Shown here one piece after another: positions 19,301 to 25,756 of a stretch of DNA of 64,000 bases. The stretch lies in NCBI RefSeq assembly GCF_024494685.1, contig NZ_JANHDM010000002.1, positions 186,001-250,000 on the forward strand, given 5' to 3'. The notes under the pieces are model-generated. The model was not told the origin of the DNA. It ran no database searches and saw only the letters and a list, made by a program, of their open reading frames with translations. The position numbers and the translations under genes are program-made. Positions within the stretch are counted from its first letter, which is position 1, and every line of letters starts with the position of its first letter. The DNA comes from Halorubrum rubrum. GTDB lineage: Archaea > Halobacteriota > Halobacteria > Halobacteriales > Haloferacaceae.

Positions 19301-21424
19301 GCCGCAGTCGCCGCACTCGTAGTGGGGCTCGGTGTGGGTGCCACAGTCGGGACACGAGGGACGATAGGTGTGGGTGCCGCAGTCGGGACACGCGCGATCC
19401 GCGACCTCGAGTTCGTGGCGGCCGCGTCGCCCGCGGTCGTCCATCGTCCGGGCCGCCTCGGCGACGTCGCGCTGCGGGCCGCCGGCCTCGTTGATCGGGA
19501 ACAGCGTGTGGACCGCCGGCGAGAGGTCGCGGCTCTCCGACTTCTCCGGACGGCCCATCCGGTTGCCGATCCGGACCGGGGCGCGCTCGCGAACCTCGAA
19601 TGACGCGATCGCGTTCACGGCTCGCACCGCGTTGTCGCCGCCGTCCCACTCGCGGGCGGCCGCCGGGAGCTCGTCCCACTCCCTCCGGAGCCCGTCGTCG
19701 ACCCCGAGCGAGCGCGCGAGCGGCCGCCACGTCGGGACCCGGAGCGAATCGGGCGTGGCGGCGTGTTCGACGAGCAGCCGTTCGAGCGCGCTCGCGATCC
19801 GATCGGTACGTTCGATCGCCAGCACGCCCTCGACGATCTCGCCGCCCGCGACCGCGTCGGCGAGCGCCTCGAACTCGGCGACCGACACGTCGTGCCAGAG
19901 GTAGGTGTACTCGGGGTGGAGCGGGCAGTCGTACGACGCCGCCCACTCGAGCGCCTCCTCGGGGTCCGGGTGTTCGAGGTCGACGTTGGGATCGTCGTCG
20001 AGCGCCTGGACGTCCGCGCCCGCCGCCTCGAACTCCTGGACCCACCACTCGTAGACGTACGAGGCCGGCACGAGCGGATGGTTGTTCTCGACGAACTCCC
20101 CGTAGTTGACGAGGTACTCGCCCAGATCGAGGATCTCCTCCACGCCGTTGCGGACGGCGAGCGCCTCCTCGGGGTCGTCGATCCGCCGGACCTCGCCGTT
20201 CGCGAGCTTCACCGTCGGGCCCTCGATGGAGTCGACCGGAACGACGCCCGCGGCCTTTCCCGGACGCTCGGTCTTTATCTGCGTCCCGGTCGCGAGGAAG
20301 TCGTCCACGAGGTGCATCGTCGCCGGGTGCACGCCCGCGGTCGCGAAGCCGTGGTTTCTCGCGCGGCCGTACCGGAGCCGGAACCCGCCGTCCTCCGACG
20401 GGTGCGTGAACACCGGCCGCCCGGCGATCAGGTCCCGCAGGAACTTCTGTGAGGGCTTCGGCCGGGGCGGTCCGGCGGGGCTGGCATCGTCGGACCGTCC
20501 GTCCGCGCTCGCGTCGTCGCCTCCGCGTTCGTCGCCCTCGCGTTCGTCGCTCGCGCCCTCGTCCTCGCCCCCGTCTCCGTCCTTCCCGATCGTCCCGTCG
20601 ATGAGGTCCTGGAGCCACGGCCAGTCGACCTCCTCGAGGTCGCGAGTGTACCGCTGGATCTTCGGGGCCTTCAACGCGATCCCCTCGGCGGCGACGAGAC
20701 ACATCCCGCCGCGTGCGGAGTTGGTGTCGACCCGTTCGAGGTCGCGGAAGCCGGAGACCTCCTCGTCGCCGGTCGCCTCCCCGTCGAGCATGATGGGGAT
20801 GTTCTCCGCGATGAACTTCGCCTCCTCGTCCTTCGGCGTGTACTGAAGCCCGGTTTCGCGGTCGTAGAGGGCGATCTCCTCGGCGTATCGCTCGACCTCC
20901 TCGGTCCGCGCGTGGTACTCGTCGATCCCCAGAAGGGCCCGCGCGTAGTCGGCCACCAGGACCGAGAGCGCCTGTGCGGTCCCGCCCGCGGACCGGATCG
21001 GGCCCGCGTAGTAGACGTTGATGAACTCGGTGCCGTCGTCGTTCCGTAACAGCTCGACGCGGTCGATCCCCTCGATCGGCGCGGCGACGACCCCCTCGGT
21101 GAGCAGCGCCACGGCGGTCCGAACCGCGCCCTCGATCTTGCCGGCGCGGGAGTCGTAGTCGCCGACGGTCCCCTCGACGAAGTCCGTGACGAGCTCGAGG
21201 GCGGCCTCCTCGCGGGACATCTCGCCTTCCAGCTCGCGGACGCGGTCCGCGACCCCGTCGATCCCGAGGATGTTCTCGACGCGGTCGGCCATGTCGCGTG
21301 CGACCGGGATCTCGATCTCCGGTTCGGGATCTTTCCCCTGTGCCTTCGCCGTCTCCGCGACCTCGAAGGCCTCGTCGAGCCGCTCCTCGATCCGCGCGAA
21401 GTAGCGCTCGTCGTCCGACCTCAT
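16346..21424 (-). CDS. polC: DNA polymerase II (PolD) large subunit DP2, with intein
   Basis: 1692 aa precursor, giving an 1177-aa polymerase after splicing. Start ATG 21424 (MRSDDERYFARIEERLDEAF). Features in order: N-terminal DP2 domain with NVYYAGPIRSAGGTAQAL; an acidic, poorly conserved insertion around residues 275-320; DGGFRLRYGRARNHGFATAG; a cysteine-rich zinc region (CPDCGTHT, CPDCGTHT, CGDCGTVC, CPRCEWEV); the catalytic NCDGDED split by the intein after Asn927; and the C-terminal zinc motif CLDCGEKY...CRECGG. DP2 pairs with the exonuclease subunit DP1, not in this window, to form the archaeal replicase. No neighbour is clearly functionally linked. Confidence 0.96.
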   Translation of the reverse strand: MRSDDERYFARIEERLDEAFEVAETAKAQGKDPEPEIEIPVARDMADRVENILGIDGVADRVRELEGEMSREEAALELVTDFVEGTVGDYDSRAGKIEGAVRTAVALLTEGVVAAPIEGIDRVELLRNDDGTEFINVYYAGPIRSAGGTAQALSVLVADYARALLGIDEYHARTEEVERYAEEIALYDRETGLQYTPKDEEAKFIAENIPIMLDGEATGDEEVSGFRDLERVDTNSARGGMCLVAAEGIALKAPKIQRYTRDLEEVDWPWLQDLIDGTIGKDGDGGEDEGASDEREGDERGGDDASADGRSDDASPAGPPRPKPSQKFLRDLIAGRPVFTHPSEDGGFRLRYGRARNHGFATAGVHPATMHLVDDFLATGTQIKTERPGKAAGVVPVDSIEGPTVKLANGEVRRIDDPEEALAVRNGVEEILDLGEYLVNYGEFVENNHPLVPASYVYEWWVQEFEAAGADVQALDDDPNVDLEHPDPEEALEWAASYDCPLHPEYTYLWHDVSVAEFEALADAVAGGEIVEGVLAIERTDRIASALERLLVEHAATPDSLRVPTWRPLARSLGVDDGLRREWDELPAAAREWDGGDNAVRAVNAIASFEVRERAPVRIGNRMGRPEKSESRDLSPAVHTLFPINEAGGPQRDVAEAARTMDDRGRRGRHELEVADRACPDCGTHTYRPSCPDCGTHTEPHYECGDCGTVCEPDEAGRIECPRCEWEVTAATYQEVDLNDAYRSALESVGERESAFEILKGVQGLTSTNKTPEPIEKGILRAKNGVTSFKDGTVRYDMTDLPVTSVRPEELDVTADHFRELGYETDIDGDPLRHDDQLVELKVQDVVLSDGAAEHMLRTADFVDDLLAQFYDLPRFYEVNERDDLVGELVFGMAPHTSAATVGRVVGFTSAAVGYAHPYFHAAKRRNCFHPETKIWYEDETGRLRYDEIEAFVETYLDRSDVEFDDFGTAVGKLEDVDGDLYVPALTADGDRVSRPVEAVSKHEAPDHLVRVRTDSGRSITVTPDHGVHVYDVEEDSIVGVEARDLDTTDELVIPDSVGNDDGDRSSRRFDLLAEFIRSEAVPTDRLMITGLDKDRLYELFEDAFADDWEGRFYPLQSMTEVFETNKKTLSNYLYRESFPASYLQRCFSSLDELLEFVPEDVTLGMKRDRTEINRIVELNRRVTTLLGYYAAEGFAREQETPKGTIHQTTICGTESEAREFFVDVLREEFGVDPYEENHAKVTVSGRLLRAFFDSVLDAGVYAHTKRVPDQIFDASDEVVGAYLSGYFSGDGSVAKGSLRITATTISEELREDLIGLLRRLDIHAKIDRPKRAQLQDKFPDFYDETDTRLTSQAYIIVISSREAVRFSEVAGFHLTRKEDRLETNVSSIKPGTSVASDGGSGDYLLDSIREIEFVESDTDHVYCLTVEETHSLIANDISADQCDGDEDCVMLLMDGLLNFSKTFLPDQRGGRMDAPLVMSSRIDPSEIDDEAHNMDVVRRYPLAFYEATREMADPGAVEERIQLGEDTLGTDDEYRGFDHTHDTTDIAMGPDLSAYKTLGDMMEKMDAQLELARKVRAVDETDVAERVIEYHFLPDIIGNLRAFSRQETRCLDCGEKYRRMPLSGDCRECGGRVNLTVHEGSVSKYVDTAIEVAERFGCRPYTKQRLYVLEDALESIFEDDTNKQSGIADFM
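17099..18643 (-). mobile_element. Intein with LAGLIDADG endonuclease inside PolD DP2
   Basis: 515 aa, residues 928-1442 of the precursor. It starts CFHPETKIWYED (Cys1) and ends THSLIANDISADQ, followed by Cys of the extein (CDGDED). Block B is GRSITVTPDHGVHVYDV. The two endonuclease helices are LLGYYAAEGFA and GAYLSGYFSGDGSV. The C-terminal residue is Gln instead of the usual Asn and the usual penultimate His is replaced by Asp. The DNA at its 3' end (about 17090-17180) is visibly AT-richer than the polymerase, in line with horizontal spread of homing inteins. It splits the metal-binding active site. Confidence 0.95.
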
Positions 21425-21455
21425 CGCCGCCGGGTCGGAGCCGTCGATCCCGACA

Positions 21456-21875
21456 TCAGAGCCATAGGTCCAGGTCGGTGACCGGGTCGTGTTCGCGCTC
21501 GAGCGGCTCGGCGAACGCCCGAAGGTGACACTCGCCTGCCCAGACGGTCGCCGAGTCGAGGTGGCCGGCGAGCGCCTGTCCGCTCGGCCGCGACAGCACA
21601 GCGTGGGTGTGCGCGAACGCGTCTCCCTCCAGAAGCGAGACGTTGCCGACGCAGGCGGCGACCTCGAGCGGCTCGTCGAAGGTCACCGACCGGTACTCCG
21701 TCTCCTCCTGGTCGTAGAACCAGACCTCCGCGTCCTGGACCGCGCCGAGCGCCGAGAACCACCCGGCGTCGACGTCCTCCTCGCGGGCGAGGTCCTCGAT
21801 CTCCTCACGCCAGTCGGCCCCCGTCTCGAACCGCGCGACGTACTCCGCCGTCGGTTCGACTTCGCGGTACTGCAT
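21456..21875 (-). CDS. PPC (DUF296) domain protein
   Basis: 139 aa from ATG 21875 (MQYREVEPTAEYVARFETG). It is a single plants-and-prokaryotes-conserved domain: GADWREEIEDLAREEDVDAG, then SALGAVQDAEVWFYD and the metal-site-like FAHTHAVLSRPSG with GECHLRAFAEP. Prokaryotic members are small trimeric proteins often annotated DNA-binding, but direct function is unclear. A T-rich TATA-like GGCTTTTTG at 21898-21906 (minus) fits a leaderless start. A palindrome ATATCGCGATAT lies 71 bp upstream. It ends 31 bp before polC. Confidence 0.85.
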   Translation of the reverse strand: MQYREVEPTAEYVARFETGADWREEIEDLAREEDVDAGWFSALGAVQDAEVWFYDQEETEYRSVTFDEPLEVAACVGNVSLLEGDAFAHTHAVLSRPSGQALAGHLDSATVWAGECHLRAFAEPLEREHDPVTDLDLWL

Positions 21876-21945
21876 AGAAACCGGTGACGGGCCGCGGGAC
21901 AAAAAGCCTTCAGTCGGGCTGGGCGAGCGCGTGGACGTTCTTTCG

Positions 21946-21957
21946 ATATCGCGATAT
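21946..21957. promoter_or_regulatory. Perfect 12-bp palindrome ATATCGCGATAT
   Basis: Located between the starts of the PPC gene and the 3' end of the NifU-like gene, 71 bp upstream of the PPC start. It is AT-rich within GC-rich DNA, as operators often are. The partial sequence TCGCGATAT is seen again at 22964-22972. Confidence 0.4.
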
Positions 21958-22071
21958 GAAGTGTATCGAGTCGAGGGGGCGGGTCCGGGGTCGAACGAGC
22001 GATCTCGAAAAACGCGGCTGCTATCGGCTGTACGACGAGAAAACGCGAGAAAACGGTTCGACCGCCGAGAC

Positions 22072-22443
22072 TCAGAAGGGGGCCTGCGGCCCCTCGTCGT
22101 CGTCGCCGTCGGTCGTCTCGCCGGGGAAGGAGGGGGACATGCCGCCGCCGGTGCTGCCGAGGTCGCCGTCGGCGCCCGCACCCATGCCCGTGTCGGCGTG
22201 AACGGTCTCGATCTCGGGGATCTCCTTGACCATCCGGGACTTGATCGCCTGGATCGTCATCGGGGAGATGCCACAGCCCGAACACGCTCCGCCGAGCTGG
22301 ATCTGGACCTCGCCGCTCTCGCGGTCGAGGTGGCTGATCGCGGCGCTCCCGCCGTGCATCTGGATCTGCGGGAAGTTGCGCCGCAGGAAGTTCGTGATCC
22401 GCTCGCGGAGGTCGTTGTCCGCGTCGCTCGTATCCGTGCTCAT
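22072..22443 (-). CDS. NifU C-terminal domain protein, Fe-S scaffold/carrier
   Basis: 123 aa. It begins MSTDTSDADNDLRERITNFL and has the NifU-C core IQMHGGSAAISHLDRESGEV and the cluster-binding pair GACSGCGISPMT. The last 40 residues are a Gly/Asp-rich tail. Proteins of this type bind a labile [4Fe-4S] cluster through the CxxC and pass it on. It stands alone; the suf genes are at the other end of the window (62617 onward). Confidence 0.9.
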   Translation of the reverse strand: MSTDTSDADNDLRERITNFLRRNFPQIQMHGGSAAISHLDRESGEVQIQLGGACSGCGISPMTIQAIKSRMVKEIPEIETVHADTGMGAGADGDLGSTGGGMSPSFPGETTDGDDDEGPQAPF

Positions 22444-22499
22444 GGCTCCGAGTTGGCGGTCGGTCGGCTTATGCCTTTGGTTCGGGGGGGATCTCCGGG

Positions 22500-22826
22500 C
22501 TATTCGGGGGCGTCGACGCCCAGCGTCCGGTAGAGCTCCGTCTCGATCCGGTCGACGTACTCCTCGAGCGTCGCCTCGAACGTCTCGTCGTCGACGAGGA
22601 CGCCCTGGAGCCGCTCGCGGGGGTTTTCCGGGAGTTCGACGCGGAACTCGCCGTCCTCGTAGGTCGGCTCGGATTCGTTGAGCACCATCTGGTCGATCCC
22701 GTGGATAAGCTCGGAGTCGTAACGCTCGTTCATTTGGTTGAACGCGTTCTTGTACGCCCGCTGGAGTTCGGGGAAGTAGTGGACGTACTTGTCCTCGAAC
22801 TTCTCGGGGTCGAACTCGTCGGCCAT
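22500..22826 (-). CDS. Haloarchaeal conserved protein, DUF5783-like
   Basis: 108 aa starting ADEFDPEKFEDKYVHYFPE (ATG 22826). It is mostly alpha-helical and acidic: FNQMNERYDSELIHGIDQMV, then an EFRVELPENPRERL turn and a C-terminal helix EEYVDRIETELYRTLG. This is a small family widespread in Halobacteria without assigned function. The open frame continues far upstream by GC bias, but only the part from this ATG looks like protein. A T-rich TATA-like GGCTTTTTCC at 22849-22858 (minus) fits a leaderless start. Confidence 0.8.
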   Translation of the reverse strand: MADEFDPEKFEDKYVHYFPELQRAYKNAFNQMNERYDSELIHGIDQMVLNESEPTYEDGEFRVELPENPRERLQGVLVDDETFEATLEEYVDRIETELYRTLGVDAPE

Positions 22827-23194
22827 GTCGAGATCCAGGGACCGCCGGGGAAAAAGCCGGTCGATCCGCCGGGGGCGACCCCGAACGCCGACGTGATCGA
22901 CCGACGTGTCGGCGTACGACCGTTCCGAGGGATCTCGAGGCCGAGCCGAATATGAATCATATTTCGCGATATTAAATAGGATCCCGTCGACCAACCCACG
23001 GTGAGGGCGTTCCGAATCAGGTCCCGGAGGTTCCCGTTTCTCGTGCCTGCCCGAGACGTGACGATCCCCCGCCCTACGGCGATCGGTGCCTCGCCCGAAG
23101 TCTCCCCGGCGAGACCGGAAGGTTCGGCGCCGATTCGACACCCCGAGGTCGGGGACACGACTCGGCGGTCGTGCGATCGACCACGAACGGTCGT
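22827..23194. promoter_or_regulatory. 368-bp gene-free region with an AT-rich palindrome
   Basis: The only structure is at 22949-22979: AATATGA-A-TCATATT (22949-22963, perfect) directly next to TCGCGATATT and the TATA-like TATTTAAT (minus strand, 22972-22979). In the minus direction the palindrome lies where an operator overlapping the start site would be, about 125 bp before the DUF5783-like gene. No convincing gene is seen on either strand. Confidence 0.4.
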
Positions 23195-24235
23195 TCAGGC
23201 GTCGCTCCGGTCGAGCCGGGGCCAGTCGTCCAACCCGACGCGGAGAGCGGCTTTGAGTGCTCCGAGAACGACGGGGCCGAAGAACAGCCCCATGATCCCG
23301 AACGCGTACGCTCCTCCGAGAATACCGAGGAGGATGACGGCGGGATTGAGCTTCGCGTATCTGTCGACGGCGAACGGACGGAGATAGTCGTCGGTGAGCC
23401 CGACCACGATGACGCTGTAGGCGAACAGTCCGACGGCGAGCAACGGTTCGCCCGTGAGGTACAGGTAGACCACCGCCCCGCCCCAGACGGGGATCGCACC
23501 GACGAGCGGAACCATGGCGAGAACGACCATAACGGCCGTCCAGAACGGCGCGTTGGGAACGCCGGTAGCGACGAGTCCGACTCCGGCGACGACCCCCTGG
23601 ACGACGGCGACGAAGACGTGTCCGAAGAGAACGCCCCACATCACGTCGTTGATCTCGGCGTAGAGGTCGCGCTGGGTATCCGCCGGAAGGGGGACCGTTC
23701 GGTGGATCCAGTCGACCAAGTCGTCACCGTCCTTGAGGAGGTAGTAGACGAGAAAGAGCGCCAACGCGATCCCGATGAGGTGGAAGGTGATCGTACCGAA
23801 CGCCTGGGTCGACCGTTCGAATACGATCGTCCCGATCTCCCGTCCCGAGGTGACGATCTCGCCCACGATGTCGACCTCCAGTCCGGTGAGCTCCCCGATC
23901 CGGGATTCGACCACCGCGATCTGTACCGTGTCAGCGTCGACGTCGCGAAGGATCCGGTCGGCGCTGTCCACGACGGTCGCGAGGACGACGACGAACGGTG
24001 CGACGAATCCGGCGACCGCCAGGGCGACGAGCGAGAGTGCGGCTACCATCGGCGATACGTACGCTTCGAGACGGATCTGTAGCGGGTAGAGCACGTAGGC
24101 GAGGAGGACGGCACCGAGGACGTACTGGAGAAACGGCCGGATCAGTAGGACCGACAACAGGAGGAGAGCGACGATGAGGGCGAGAACGAACCCCTTGCTG
24201 AGATTCACGACTGCGAGTTCATCGAGCAGTGACAA
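23195..24235 (-). CDS. AI-2E family transporter (PerM-like membrane protein)
   Basis: 346 aa. It has about eight membrane segments in the arrangement of the AI-2E exporter/PerM family: three N-terminal helices (FVLALIVALLLLSVLLI; VLGAVLLAYVLYPLQIRL; VAALSLVALAVAGFVAPF), a soluble stretch (residues about 90-140), then helices including AVILLGILGGAYAFGIMGLF and VVLGALKAAL near the end. DDYLRPFAVDRYAKLNPAVI is typical of the family. Substrates are mostly unknown; some haloarchaeal members may be Na+/H+ antiporters. It is divergent from the TIGR00341 gene. Confidence 0.88.
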   Translation of the reverse strand: MSLLDELAVVNLSKGFVLALIVALLLLSVLLIRPFLQYVLGAVLLAYVLYPLQIRLEAYVSPMVAALSLVALAVAGFVAPFVVVLATVVDSADRILRDVDADTVQIAVVESRIGELTGLEVDIVGEIVTSGREIGTIVFERSTQAFGTITFHLIGIALALFLVYYLLKDGDDLVDWIHRTVPLPADTQRDLYAEINDVMWGVLFGHVFVAVVQGVVAGVGLVATGVPNAPFWTAVMVVLAMVPLVGAIPVWGGAVVYLYLTGEPLLAVGLFAYSVIVVGLTDDYLRPFAVDRYAKLNPAVILLGILGGAYAFGIMGLFFGPVVLGALKAALRVGLDDWPRLDRSDA

Positions 24236-24407
24236 AAAGATTCGACGTCATCACGGCTGTAGACCGCGTTTGCCGCCGTCGACCGTCGGGGGAATCCGGA
24301 TCGACCCTCGACCGTTCCGCGGGTTTCGTCGACTCGCTCCCGAGAGGAGTTCGTCACTCGCATTCCGTTCGATCGGCCACGACTGGATTTTTCCGGACAC
24401 GAAACCA

Positions 24408-24413
24408 TTTATC
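24408..24413 (+). promoter_or_regulatory. TATA box TTTATC for the TIGR00341 gene
   Basis: About 27-30 nt upstream of the ATG at 24438, predicting a leaderless transcript. The rest of 24236-24407 holds nothing that I recognise. Confidence 0.55.
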
Positions 24414-24437
24414 CTGTACGGGCGAGTCGTGGTATCC

Positions 24438-25739
24438 ATGGCTCGGCTCGTTTTCGTGACCGTCCCGGTAGGGAAACGGGACGCCGTTCTCGACGTTCTG
24501 ACGGACGAAGGAATCAATTACACCCTCACCGACGAGACGAGCAGCCGCGAATACGCCTGTGCCGTTCACTTTCCGCTCCCGACGAACGCCGTCGAGCCCA
24601 TCCTTGACCGGCTCCGGGAGAACGGGGTAAACGACGATGCGATCACGGTGACGGTCGAGACGCAAACCGTCGTCTCACGCGATTACGACCGGCTCGCGGA
24701 GCGGTTCACGGAAGACGACGACAGTCCGGAGCAGATCGCCCGCGAGGAGCTACAGAGCGCGGCCGAGAACCTCGTCCCCGCGTCGATCCCCGTATACGCC
24801 GGCATGACAATCGTCAGCGCGATCATCGCAACGGCCGGTCTGCTCCTCGATTCCGCGGCCGTCGTCGTCGGATCGATGGTGATCGCGCCCCTGATCGGCC
24901 CCGCAATGGCTGCGAGCGTCGGGACGGTGTTTCGCGACCGCTCGCTCTTCCGAGACGGCATCAAGCTTCAGGTGTTCGGGCTCGTTCTCTCGATCGTCAG
25001 TGCGGCCCTCTTCGCGTTCGCCGTCAAGCGCGGAAACCTCGTCCCGCCCGGATTGGATATCCTGGCGATCCCGCAGATCCGTGAACGGTTTCGCCCGGAC
25101 GTGCTTTCGCTCGTCGTCGCCCTCGGCTCGGGCGTCGCGGGAGTGATCAGCCTCGCGTCCGGGCTCTCTTCGGCGCTGGTCGGCGTCATGATCGCGGTCG
25201 CCCTCATCCCGCCGGCCGCGACGGTCGGCATCGGTCTCGCGTGGGGGACGCCGGCGTTGGTTCTCGGCTCGGGAGTCCTGCTCCTCGTCAACGTCCTCTC
25301 AATCAACCTCGCCGCACTCGTCATGTTGTGGTACATGGGATATCGGCCGGTCCGGTGGATCAACGTCGAACAGACCCGGCAGACGTTTCTCAAGCGAGTC
25401 GGCGTGCTCCTGCTCAGTATCCTCCTGTTGTCCGCCTTCCTCGGCGCGGTCACGTTTTCGTCGTTTCAGACCGCGACTGCGGAGCAATCGATCCAGAACG
25501 AGGTCGAGACGACCCTCGACGAACCGGCGTATTCGGAGTTCATCCTCCTGGACGTCGAGTTCGAGTACTCGGAAAACCTTCTCGCTCAGGAACCCTCGCA
25601 AGTAACCATCCAGATCGGAGCGCCTCCGGGGGATATCCCTCCCGAACTCGGCGAACGGTTGGACGCCCAAGTCGATCAGGCCGCGGGACGTAACGTCGAC
25701 GTTCAGATCCGATACGTCACGACTCAACAACCGCCTTGA
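24438..25739 (+). CDS. TIGR00341 family (DUF389) membrane protein
   Basis: 433 aa from ATG 24438 (MARLVFVTVPVGKRDAVLDVL). Residues 1-95 form a ferredoxin-like soluble domain; then six or so membrane helices beginning at VPVYAGMTIVSAIIA-like IPVYAGMTIVSAIIATAG, with the family signature VVVGSMVIAPLIGPAMA. The C-terminal 90 residues after AFLGAVTFSSF are extracytoplasmic. The function of this family is not known; members are common in haloarchaea and in cyanobacteria. It converges with the SLC13 gene (17 bp gap). Confidence 0.88.
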   Translation: MARLVFVTVPVGKRDAVLDVLTDEGINYTLTDETSSREYACAVHFPLPTNAVEPILDRLRENGVNDDAITVTVETQTVVSRDYDRLAERFTEDDDSPEQIAREELQSAAENLVPASIPVYAGMTIVSAIIATAGLLLDSAAVVVGSMVIAPLIGPAMAASVGTVFRDRSLFRDGIKLQVFGLVLSIVSAALFAFAVKRGNLVPPGLDILAIPQIRERFRPDVLSLVVALGSGVAGVISLASGLSSALVGVMIAVALIPPAATVGIGLAWGTPALVLGSGVLLLVNVLSINLAALVMLWYMGYRPVRWINVEQTRQTFLKRVGVLLLSILLLSAFLGAVTFSSFQTATAEQSIQNEVETTLDEPAYSEFILLDVEFEYSENLLAQEPSQVTIQIGAPPGDIPPELGERLDAQVDQAAGRNVDVQIRYVTTQQPP

Positions 25740-25756
25740 TCCGGTTCGACACGTAG

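Noticed and set aside
23001-23387. 128-aa plus-strand open frame starting at a GTG
   Set aside because: Overlaps the transporter gene in antisense and has an Arg/Pro/Ser-rich composition with no motif; the TATA-like site before it is better explained in the other direction or as an operator.
22827-23639. Long N-terminal extension of the DUF5783-like gene
   Set aside because: The extension crosses an AT-rich promoter-like stretch and is antisense to the AI-2E transporter; only the part from ATG 22826 resembles a protein.
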